DNA from: Mytilus edulis
Taxonomy: Eukaryota > Mollusca > Bivalvia > Mytilida > Mytilidae
Direction: 5' to 3'
Length of the DNA: 64,000 nt
Assembly: GCF_963676685.1 (NCBI RefSeq)
Contig: NC_092356.1
Location: forward strand, 44,231,601-44,295,600
Part shown: piece after piece, positions 49,001-61,400 of the stretch
How the letters are laid out: every line of letters starts with the position of its first letter
Position numbering within the stretch: the first letter of the stretch is position 1
Position numbers and translations under genes: made by a program
Notes under the pieces: model-generated
Told to the model about the DNA's origin: nothing
The model's database searches: none
Seen by the model: only the letters and a program-made list of their open reading frames with translations

Positions 49001-52000
49001 AGGCAAATTTGCATTGATTACATCGAATAGAGCTGGATATATAAAATGGATACTTGTCTTTACAGGACAGTTGTTCCTAACCTTAAATGTCTTTAGATAA
49101 AAGCTCACGTTGGTCCGCTACGTTCTCTCGCCAAAAAGGTTCACATTGTGGCTCGTGGCTAAATTTTACGATATCAATGTGTAGAAAAGCCATTCAAATG
49201 CACTATCAGTGAACATCAAAATAACACATTTATTTTGTTATTACAGCAAGTTTGTTTCTGATTGTATTTATCCGTTTTCCTGTCAGTACCTCTGTGGTAA
49301 AGTGCCTTACTATATATTTTTTTTATATATAAATCTAAATACAGTATATTTTTTTCTCAGCTATTGATAAGTTAACTAATTCATCTAGTATGTCATTTAT
49401 ACACTTACGGACTTCATCCTCAACACTGCCAATAAACTCCAATACATTTTTTTGTCGACCAACTTTCTTAGTGTAGAAATTTATTTTCGCTTTCATTTTC
49501 ATAATGGCATCGTCGCTCTGGTCATCTGAATGAAAAGGGAAAATTAACTCCGATCAACCCTGTTTCGTTCAAATGACTGAAGTAGTTTATATACAATAAA
49601 TCGGTCGAGCCCTAAACCAATATTTAAGATTATTAATCGCCTCCAAACATCGATAATTCATTAACAAACACATCTCAAAAACATTGCTCCTTGGTATATC
49701 CGTCAACTTTCCATACCCATTATTATGACACCCCACCCCACAAAAAAAAATGATGATTGATAATTGTAAGCCTATTAGTTTCATCTATTTAATGGTAAAA
49801 ACACAATCCTAAAAAATATTGCAAAGGCGATTGTTTCGAACCGATTGTTTTGACAATACATACGTAGGACGAATAACATCACAACTGTTTTTAAAGAGAA
49901 TTAGATGAAATCTGTCAGTGTGGACATGTCTTAGAAACATCCGATTACATCTAAAGTATGATACAATAAAAGAAGTTTCCCTAGAATAACCTTAATCAGG
50001 TATTCTTATGGTCAAACAATTGCAACATGCTATAATCTTTAAACATGTATGATAACAGTTCTGGCCGATTTATGATACGTATACCCTTAATATAAACAAC
50101 AGACAAAATGCATCATTTCAAGTTAACAAGTATCATATTGATGACCACTGGACAGAAAGTAACTTACTAATTTGATAACCAACATTGTGTAGTAAACTGT
50201 TACACATGTAATGTTGAAACGATATTTATTTATTTCTATGTTGTGTTTTGTGTACTATTGTGTGTGTGAGTGGTGTTTTTTTCTTTTTTAGCCATGGCGT
50301 TGTAAGTTTACTTTCGACTTATGAAAACAAGTTTGACGAGTTTGAAAGCTTCACTGGTATCTTCCGCCCCTCTCTTTTATTCAAAACATCATACCTTTCA
50401 GAGTTTTTGCAACAACTTCATGGCACTCGCTTTTATTGTAATACTTCGCCAGGAAAATCACAGCAAATCTTCCGCGAGCCAATTCAGATTCAAGTGATAT
50501 ATCTTTACGTGATATTTTCATATTGTTTTCCTTCATCTCCATTCCACCATAGAAGTAAATATCGTCGTCCTCCTTCGAAGCGATGGCCCGATTCTGGAAA
50601 CAATATATATATTTAAATTCAAAGCAAGAGGATACCATGATAGTGGTTACCAAACGCTAAAGTATAACAAAAAAAATACAAAACCCACCAAACAAACCTA
50701 AACCACCAATGAACACAGGTTTTAGGTAGGATAAAGCAGTTTTGCTTCAACTAGTAACATCCCCGTTAGACAGGGGTTAAACTAATTGCACTCTTGCTTG
50801 GTATTGTATCTTTATTCCTAAAGCCTGTATCTAGTAAATACACCGAAAAATGAACCGAGGTACATTTAAAAGTAGTCATTGTACATGTAAACAGCTAGCT
50901 AGTCGCTTATAAAAAACGCTGTTCGGTGCTACTCATCATCAGACTTTTACCTGCAATAATAAGCACAACGACGGGTGCTACTGTTGTAACAGGAATGGTT
51001 TACACTTATGTAGTACCATAGTTTATCGTCGTATTTTAGTGGAGATCGTCAAATGTGATTGTGTTGTGTATTGTAAAGTGCTGTTTGTATGTTTGTTCGT
51101 TTCATTTGGTCATTTATTGGATTGTCTTTCTAACTTTCATTCTTTGCATCCTACATCTTTTATAAAACAATCCACATGGAAGCAATTTACGGTAGATTGT
51201 CATAGTATGGTGAAACTAGGTTTTTACTTTATATTTTACTCTGATGATATTATTAAAATGAGTTAGTCTGTTGATAAATGTAAACGCATTTTAAAATGAA
51301 AGGTCAAACTAAATGTTTTTCCTTATAAGCTTTTCTCCTTAAAATGTCCTAGAAAGAATTTTCCGATTTTTCAGTTGAGAACATTTTTATGCAAAATATG
51401 TAACACGCTTACATTGAATGAATTCGTTGTTGGTCGCACTCGAATTGTATTTCTAACTGTACGTATTCCGGCTGTAACACGTTGTTTGGCTGGTTGCAAT
51501 CGTCCAGTTCTTCCAAGTAGTACCAAGACAATAATAACAACTATTAGAAGTACAATAAAACCTGTGGAAGTAGACATTTCCTATGATTAAGTTAAGAATC
51601 AGTGTTATAAAATCAGTAAATCATAAAACTAATCATCTATGACTAAAGATACGTGAAAATGCATTGATTCTAAATTAACTGATACCCCCTGAATTTATAA
51701 AAGTATGATCATTCATCGCAGTACAGTAGTAAAACACTCATGATATGGGAAATGTTATAACCAAGATATACATGAATTGTGGGATAGGAGTTTGTAGCAC
51801 TTTAAACAATGCGCGCTATAAAAGAAACCCAGGCAAAAAACTAGTTAGAACAACGACAAACATCTGAATATTCATCCTTCGAGTGTGTATATTGGATGGC
51901 AATACACTCTAAAAGAACATAACAAGTATGTCAACGCCAATTTCAAAGGAACATTGAACCTCTTACATACATACAGATGACATACCATTTTAAACATCTT

Positions 52001-52452
52001 TTAAAAGAGTCGACATATTTTGCACAAAAATACTTTATACGCATAGCTGTAACTTTCGAAATACATGAGGTTTACTAGTTGAATGATTTTTAAATTTTTA
52101 AATGAAACAATACATTCAGTACTGGAATTTATAGGAAAGTAGCTAATACTATCAGTAAGAGGATGGTTCGATTGTTTATTTTGTGAATTTTATTATTGCA
52201 AGTTACGGTAACCAGTAAAGATAAAATTTCCTTCAACAATTTCGACTTTCCTTTTCAGGCTGTTTTTCGTGTCTTTTGCTTTTTGTGATTTTCATATTCT
52301 ACACATTACGACGTTTTGGTCTCAGTAAATAAAGGCAACAGTTACTGTAGTATACCGCTGTTCAATAAACCTAAATCGATTGAAAGAAAACAACCCCTGG
52401 TAACAAACAGGACCACAACTACTATAGGAACAACAAAACATTGAAGTGCAAC

Positions 52453-52483
<31 letters not shown>

Positions 52484-55400
52484 AAAAAAAAAACCAACAA
52501 CAAACAAACAAAACAGATGATGATTTTTACCTGCACAAAACACTTTAAATATAAGGACATTAATCATAGTTAAACAAATTCTGTAGCATTGTATATATTT
52601 AAAAATCATATTAGATAAATGTGCAATTACAATAATGCGTATGTCACCTCAATGTATTAATGTTAAAAAAGCAACATTTTGAAATTATGGAAATTCATAT
52701 AGATATATTTGAAACGATTCTATGAAAAGAAAGTTTCTTCAAAGTGGATTATACAAACAAACCTGCTGATATTCCTGCTATTCCAGATGTTGGGAAACCT
52801 GTCACTGAAAATTATAAAATCGTAAATTAGTAACTCATCTTATGCTAGTATTGTATATATAACGTCACTATTGTGTTTCAGTAGATTTTGAATGATTTTT
52901 TATTTTTCTATTCACAGTAGATTTTTTTTATAATTTATATTTTGTCTATGTAGGCATCCACGCTTCATACAAAATGTGCTCCAGTCAAAACTTCTACACT
53001 GCAGTAAAATTATAACAGGGCGCAGTTACTTCTTAATATCATGTTTTCATGTGGAAGTAAGAATGAATATTTCGAAACATATTTAAAGAATAAATTGTTT
53101 AAAAGTACTGTATAAATCGGATGAATATTTGATTAAGAAGAAATATGGACAAACAATTGATTATATACCGAAGTTAAGTTAACACAAATCTACCAATTGG
53201 TAAACGTAAATATGATATAAAAAGTCATTTGTTTCTTCAAATTTATATCAAAGTACTGAACGAACAATTTGTAAAAATTATACATGTGGTTGTATGATTG
53301 AGAGAAACACAAATTTGTAAAATAAATCGAAATTTCGTTTTACCTTTGTTTCATTCAAGAGTTTTTTTTTATCAATATATATATTAGTAGATATATTAAA
53401 ATTACCTTTCTCTTGTGTAGCAAATGCAAACTTAGCAGGACTTGCACTGGTAACAACATTCGTGTCGTTTCCATACTTTGTGTACATAAGAAACCAATAC
53501 GATGTCAAAGATGATAATCCCGAAAGATCAAAGGTTGTTGCATCTTTGTCGACTGGATACTCCTTTGTTGTGTTGTCAGGTTTGTATAAGACGATGACTA
53601 TTCCAGCTCGTTCATAACAAGTTTTTGCCTGGATCCACTTAATGCTGACACTTGAGGAAGATGTTGATACCACCGTTATATTTGAAGGGCTGTAGTCTTC
53701 AATGAAGAATTAATTTATTACCATATAATTTAATTGTAGATGTAACACGTCTTCTGATTGGCTGACGTCGTTTTGTTAATCATATCATAGACACAATTTT
53801 GTCATGTGATCATGAAGTCATCAACGTTTTTTCATGAGTTTCGCCGGTTTAAAATGGAATTTAGAATTAAATTATAAAAAATAACTGTAATATTTTATCA
53901 GTCTATTCGAAATAACATAAAAAAAAATGTGGTGCATACTGTTAAATAACCCGCTACGCGCGTTATTCAGTGTACACCACATTTTTTTATGTTATTTCGT
54001 CATAGACAGAAAAATATTAGTTATTCATTAAGCACATTTGGTTTAAAATAACTTAAGTTTGTTCTAAAACATAATGATTCCTGTTTGTAGATTCAAAAAT
54101 CAACTTGCCTTGATTATAAAAAGCTCACAATTTTTCTTGGGAAACTTTCTTGAAAATTCAATATGAATGGGAAATTTTTCCAATCAGAGATATATGATTT
54201 GCCGGCACTGTTTGCTTGAGGTCTAAAACTTGACTGCATGGGATCGAGATTTCTAAACCAATTCACCAGTTTTCCCGTTTGCGATTTTTGTTTTTGTTTA
54301 CCTTTAGATGCTAGACATTCTGATCAACACACTATTTGTTATTAAAGTTGAAAACAATAATTCTTTCATTTTAAGCTATCTCACCCCAGTTCTTTGAGCA
54401 GTCACATTTCAGCAATCCAGACTCGTTGATTCAAGTTTGTAAGTATACATCGACTTAACAATTAAAAATGCATGACTGAAATGAATTATTTGTCTCTTCC
54501 ATAGGCGGATTTAGGGGGGGGGGCCGGGGGCCCGGCCCCCCCCTTTTTGGGAAAAAATTTGGTTGCTTATATAGGGAATCACTGAAGCGTGACTGGAGCG
54601 GGCCCCCTCTTAGGTCAGTCAGTGGGCCCCCAATTATGAAAATTTCTGGATCCGCCACTGACTTCAAATATTGTAATGTAGAGATGAAATGTTTGAATAG
54701 ACACAAATTCAATGCAATGCACTTGTCTTGTCTAAAATAATACAAATATCTGTGCTAATCGAAATAAAATCATCATAACAGTAGGCAGTTTCCTCTCATC
54801 TACATTCCGGGTATCGGGATCGTTCGCCCTGATTACATGTTCGCCCTAGGTTCGTTCGCACTGAGTTTGTTCGCCCTGGTAATCCGTTCGCCCTGGGTTC
54901 GTTCGCCCTATTTTCATTTATGATATGTATATAATGTTACATTAATGAAAGAAATATAGAATAGAATAGAATAGAATATTTTTATTTACCAAATTAGGGC
55001 CCCAGGAGGGCATATGATACAGACAATATTATTATAAACAATAACATATGCAATACACACACAGTAAAGATATGTAACAAGTGTTATAAAAATAATAAAA
55101 TAAAATAATATAACACAGAAAATACACTCAACAAAATAGTAGCAATGTATTATTATTCAATGAATACTATGTTGAAAATGACTCAAGTGCACCCGGTAAG
55201 TGTATCTTCACTTTGAGAAGAGAAACATGAGGCATTAGTAGTTTGTGCGGAGAAATGTCAATATATAAAAAAATACAAAAAGAACCCAATAAAAAACAAA
55301 GCAAAAAAGCACTCCCACATTTGACTATGAGGTATACTGCAAATAACAAAGTTTATTTAATAAAGGATATTTAATATGACTTATCTGCAGAAAGCACCAA

Positions 55401-58400
55401 GAGTCGGTGCTTAAAGGGGAGTCCCTACTTGTACTTAATGCAGATGAGTCAAGCTCCTTAATTATTGAAAATATATTTTAAAAACATATTTCTAAGATTA
55501 TAGATTCTGTGTCCAGCCAGCAAAGATCATCAAGGGACGGTGCCAAAGAATTTGAAATTCTTCTTATGATCTGTGCAGGCTTAACAGGGTATCCAAATTC
55601 ATATTAAAGAGTTATAATGAATTAGTTATTGCAGATTAAGTTGTACTTTAATTCTTAGTATCTTCTATATATTTGTAAAATGCAAATAGTACATTAGGAT
55701 CCTCATTATTCATTATCCAAATTAATTTGTTATCAATATTTAAATTTTGAAAGTTTGGACATGATTTTAATATATTTTGCATCATTTCCTCTCTTTTTAA
55801 TAAATGAGTATCACATTTAAATAAAAAATGAACTTCATCCTCAACCTCACCTGAGGTGCACCTGAGACAAATTCGGTTTTGTCGAAGAGTACCCTGGTAT
55901 CTACCAGATGCAATTTGTGAGCAGATATTCTTAATCTAGTAATACATTTTCTTTGCTCAAAATGTCGAATTATTGACAAATAATTTTCAAAACCATAGTT
56001 GCACTTGAATGTTACATAAGTTCGTAGTTTACCATCTTTATGTATGTCTAGCTGTTTTTTCCACAATGCAGTATAGTATCCCTTAACTATCTGACCACAG
56101 TGTAGTTTAAATGTTGAGTATTTTTCAAGAATATGTTTTTCTATGCCTGACATTTTTTCCCTTAAAATATTAATTAATCCATACCAAGAGGTTTTTTTTT
56201 GTTTCAAATAGCTTTTTAGAACAATTATATGCAGCTTTTAACAAGGGAAATGATGAGCCAATATTTTCTAAACGATGCCAATATCCTAAAACATGTTTGA
56301 CTATATCATAGTGAAGTGGAAAACGGCCTAATTCAGACAAAACTGCAAAGTTTGTACTCTTCCTATTAACGCCTAAAATATATTTGCAGAATTTAATATG
56401 ATGTTTTTCACAAAGTATCCTTGAGTAAATTGTATCCACTGTTATGTTTTCTTTTTTTAAGCGTGCAGTAAAGGGATTGAAATATCCCCAAATTTCACAC
56501 CCATATAAAAGTATAGGCTTTATTGTATGGTCAAAAACATGAATTGCATTTTTAACAGTAGGATTATGCACTAAAAAATCATTACATAGTTTGAAGTATG
56601 CTTTTAAGGCTCTTTGGTATAAATCATTCTGAGCATATGAAAAAGAACATGATGCATTAAATTGGATACCCAAATATTTATAATTAGATACAAACTCCAG
56701 CTCATCTTTGTTGAAAATAAATTTTTGAGAGATATGTCTGCCTGCCTTGTTGAATATCAACACTTTAGTTTTTTTAGTATTTATATCTAAGCACCAGTCA
56801 TTGCAAAAATTATGAAGTTCATTTAATTTCTCTTGTAGTCCTTCAGCTGAGTTAGATAAAATTACAATGTCATCAGCATACATAAGGCAATGAATGAGTT
56901 TGCCATCCAGCATAATTGGATCTCTGGTTCGTGTAAAATAGTCTGGAAGGCTATTTATAAATATTTTAAACAAGTTAGGACTCAAGTTATCACCTTGTTT
57001 AACACCAAGCTTTGTTTGAAAGAATTCAGTTATTTTATCATGTATTTTTATACAAGATCTAGTTTCAAGATACATATTCTTTATAACGCTATAAAACCTT
57101 GAACTAACCCCAATCTCTAACAGCTTAATTCTAATTCCTGTATGTATTACTTTATCAAAAGCTTTATGAAAATCAACAAAGCAAGCAAACACTCTCCCAT
57201 CCTTAGTATTACAGTATTTATCAAAAATACATTTTAAAACAAACATATGGTCAGATGTTCTTGCCTTTCTTGTGAAACCTATTTGACAATCATTAATTAC
57301 ATTATTTTCTTCTAAAAAACTATCCAACCTTATATTAAGTATACTGTTAAAAAGCTTACCAATTGCATTAGTGATTGTTAGTCCTCTATAATTATTTGTA
57401 TCACTGCTTTGTCTTTTCAAGATTTGCTTATCAATTGGATAGTTATCAAAAAGAGGTAAATAAGATTGATCATCATTTAAAATATAATCAGGGGAATTGG
57501 CAATTCTTGCATTAAAATCACCACACAATAAAACATTACCCATTTTCATATATTTTGCACAGAAATTAACAACTATAGGTCACCATACGACCTGTTTCTT
57601 TGCTTTGTTTGCTTGTTTCTTTAAGCATGTTACTCGTATCGCGTATACATTGAGTACATTCACATTGGTTTGCATTTCACAATGTTTGAGTTAGCATTTC
57701 GTGTAAAGTAAAACTAAGCATTGCACGACGGAGGTTGCACATTTAGATGTAGGTCTACACAAAATAAGATCAAAAACAAACCAATGAAGTAAATCTTAAC
57801 ATTTAATCGCATTACTGATTTAAAGTTACTGTTAAAAAAACATGTATACTAATTATGTTTCTTTAAGATTCTGCCCCGAGCTGAGAGACAAGTTCTAATT
57901 AATTTTAGTGTTTTTAGGATTAACAATAGCTATCAATATACTGGACAATTGATAATGATCTGTCTAATTAATTACCACGACATAAAACATAACTATTTAA
58001 TGATTTCAATACAAATTTATATCAAATCTACCAAAATTGAAAAAAAAGTTCGGATAACCGGTTAGCGATTTTGGAATTCTGTCGTTCGACCGGTTAACCG
58101 GTACCGGTTAACCGGTTAACCGTTGACAACACTAATTAATAATGAAAATAACATTTTTCTCAAATAAAATAGTCAGCTTGGATGGGTAAAAACACTGGTT
58201 TACAAATTGTTAGGCATGAACTTATAACCTAGTAGCAGCTAGCTGTAGACAACATAATACATCGTAAATATTCTAAAAAATAAAAATCGTAAATATTCGG
58301 CGAAATTGTAGACTGACTTCAACATATTCAATTAAATACACACAACACAACACTATAATAAAAAAATAAAAATCAAGGCGAACATACCCAGGGCGAACAG

Positions 58401-61400
58401 GTATCAGGGCGAACGGTCTCAGGGCGAAACGGAACTAGGGCGAACAGTAACTAGGGCGAACCGAAATCAGGGCGGACGGACCCGGATTCTACATTCCGTT
58501 CCGTAACACATGCATGATCCAATCAACGTAAATATAATTTTAATATGATCAACTTACATTGTTGTATACCTTGCAAGTGTTTAACCGTTCCGATCTAAAA
58601 CAAAAACAGTTAAATAATAAACCCATAAAACTAGTCTTTAAATTTCGATTTTGTAGAACATGCAGTCATGCAGTTATAAAAACAATAAGAAAACGCATTG
58701 GAGGAAACGACCGCTGTCGTCAAATTTCATCACCATTAAAAGAAGTTGAATATAACATCAGAACCTTATGAGTCATCGACGACAAATAGCTAGTTTTAAC
58801 ATTTCGGTTTTGTTGTACACATATCGTTATAAAACCAATAGGAAAACACCTGCTAGGAAACCACTGATGTGGTCAAGTTTTATCAGCATCAAAAAAAGTG
58901 GAATATAACATCGGGACGTCATAAGTCAGCAAAAACACTTTGTAGGAAACCGGCAGCTGTCGACAAGTTTTATCGGTATCAATAGAAGTGGAGCATAGGT
59001 AAAGAGACGTAAGTATAGTCAACGACGACAAAAAAAATATACAAAAAAAAAGGATAACAGGCTTATACACTAACGTTACCGTGTCATACTTCTATTGATT
59101 TTGAAAGTTGTTTAATGGTAAATTATCTCCTATCGACACCTTATAAATGTCGAAAACAAGTTTATTTTTGTTACTAACTAGACCCCCCCCCCCCCCCATT
59201 TTGTTTTTATCTATAACATAATCTAACAACGTCAAATGCAATAATTTGATGGTTTCTGATACATGAAAATATAAAATCTTTTATCATTGAAAAGAGTCCC
59301 TGTATATTATGTAAAAGCTAATCTTTTATACAGAATGGTTTGCAAAGTGAATTAAGTTTACGTTTCGGAGAGTGTGTGCGTTGATATTCAATGTCTAGAG
59401 CACCTGGAAATCAAGTTGAAAGCTTATATTTGTATCAGTATACTCACAGTTCTGGATGTTCTAGACGATAACATGGCTGAGTTGTACACTTTTACTTCCA
59501 ACAAAAGAACAAAGTTGGCTACTTGGTGAATTGGAACCTTTAACCAGCAGTTGTTTATATCTAAAACCGTGTCTATCAGGAAGCAGTCACCCATTTTAAC
59601 GCAGTAGCAATCACTTGGAATACGTTTGCATGTTTCTTTTGACTAAAGAATAAATATTGATTAAATGTATTATCCACTTCTTGATAATAAAGAGAAAAGA
59701 ATGTACGCGTTGTCGTGTTAAGCATGAAGTCCTTCTCGTAATTTCAGAAAACGGGAAATATGTGTCCAACCAACCTGAAGGGAAAAAAACCACTGCTGCT
59801 AATTCTTAACAGCTCCTTAGTGATAACCTGCACACAAAATAGAAAGTTCTGTTCAATATTACTTTGAAAAGAGGGACGAAAAATACCAGAGGGACAGCCA
59901 AATTCATAGATTGAATATAAACTGACAAGGCCATGGCTAAATATAAAAATACAAACAGACAAATAATAGTACAGAAGACAAAACATAGAAAACTAAAGAC
60001 TAAGCAACACGAACCCCACCAAAAACTGGGGGTGATCTCAGGTACTCAGGACGAGTTGGCAGATCCTGCTCCACCTAGATCCTGCTTGAAAAGTATGCAA
60101 AAACTTCAGCACATTCAATATGTTTAATTATCGAAAAACAGAAGTAGGTGTTTGGTAGATCCGATTAGTAATGGCACGCTAAAAGTAGTACTGTTATACT
60201 GTTGAACAAATTATGAAGTACTTTTGCCCAATATTACCTCAAACGGAAATATGTGCATCACGAATGGAATAGTTATCAAAGGTACCAGGATTATAATTTA
60301 ATACGCCAGACGCACGTTTCGTCTACAAAGTACAAAGTTGAAGAGCATTGAGGACCCAAAATTCTAAAAACGTTTTGCCAAGTACGGCTAAGGTAATATA
60401 TTCCTTGGATAAGAAAATCCTTAGTTTTTCGAAAAATTCAAAGTTTTGTAACAGGAAATTTATAAAAATGACCACATAATTGATATTCATGTCAACACCG
60501 AAGTGCTGACTACTGGGTTGGTGATACCCTCGGGGACGAAACGTCCACCAGCAGTTGCATCGACCCAATGGTGTGAATAGTTTGCAGGTACCAGGAAAAA
60601 AATGAATGCAATATCAAAACCAATCTCCGTACAGCGCTTGGTCCTTTCTGTATACTCAGTACACTACGATACATATGTAGTGTAGTGATACGAAGTAAGT
60701 ATAGAGCGAATGTGTGCTCTGTCGCGGAGATTGTATCGAAACTGCCACATTCTTTTGATACAGGAGAAGTGGCAATGTGTTGTTTTGTTTAAACAGCTTT
60801 GACAAAACATTATACTGAACACTGGCGCGTGCAAAGCCGAAAAACGAGTAACTATTGAAGAATCTGTTTCTCTTATGAGTATCAAATAATTTCAATTTTT
60901 AATAAACGAAAATCACCTTCGAGTACATTTTGATTAATCCAGTGAGCTGATAGTGGGTATGAGTCTTAAAATCGTCCAATCACCTTCTGACATTATCGAC
61001 AACCATTCGTTTATTCGTTTGATGTCATCATTTTGAAAGGGTTAAATTGCCCCTCCAAAAATAGAGAAATAAAGATATCAACGCTTTGCCAAATTGCCTA
61101 AATACATATCTTGCAATAGTCTTGCAAATACCATTTAGCAATGGGATTATAACAGAAAACATGATTTAGAATCAGAAAGTAATTCTAACATGTGTAAGAA
61201 GACAAAAGAAAAGTACCCGTGTTTCAATAAGGAAATCTTTTTTTGCATATTCGATCAGAGTTCCATTTACAACAAATCTGAATGATACTTTTCTAACCCC
61301 GCTGTGCTCATCTTTTGCTGAAACCCGCACTCTGTAAAGAGAATAAATCAATAAATCAAACAAACATTTACTTATGACTTTGAACGTACAGCTTATCCCT

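Larger units (their letters stand above)
54953..57549 (-). mobile_element. Non-LTR retrotransposon (LINE), 5'-truncated and internally deleted
   Basis: The minus strand runs from an endonuclease scrap ([11 protein letters not shown]) at 57,549, through reverse transcriptase and a Cys-containing C-terminal region, to an end near 55,648. A presumed 3' UTR follows, ending in aaatattctattctattct, an (attct)n tail at about 54,975-54,955. The pentamer tail and lack of LTRs support a LINE. The clade was not determined. Confidence 0.88.
54806..58488. mobile_element. TIR element E (3.7 kb) with gttcgccct-array ends, enclosing a LINE
   Basis: The left end (54,808-54,920) starts gggtatcgggatcgttcgcc and holds six gttcgccct-type motifs 15-17 bp apart. 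The right end (58,375-58,488) holds seven agggcgaac-type motifs, the inverse, and finishes ggcggacggacccggat. The flanks tctacattcc (before) and tctacattcc (after) match, an apparent 8-10 bp target duplication depending on where the ends are drawn. The interior has no transposase frame, only a LINE (54,953-57,549) and AT-rich sequence, so it is non-autonomous or composite. It lies in the intron between pseudokinase exons 5 and 6. Confidence 0.8.

Noticed and set aside
51371-51590. Plus-strand 71-codon frame opposite the transmembrane exon
   Set aside because: It is the antisense shadow of pseudokinase exon 8.
59744-59986. An extra pseudokinase exon reading [17 protein letters not shown] near 59,770-59,830
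   Set aside because: It has plausible splice sites but would end in phase 2 while exon 4 starts in phase 0, and the exon 3 to exon 4 junction is already in phase. The upstream part of the frame is repeat R3.
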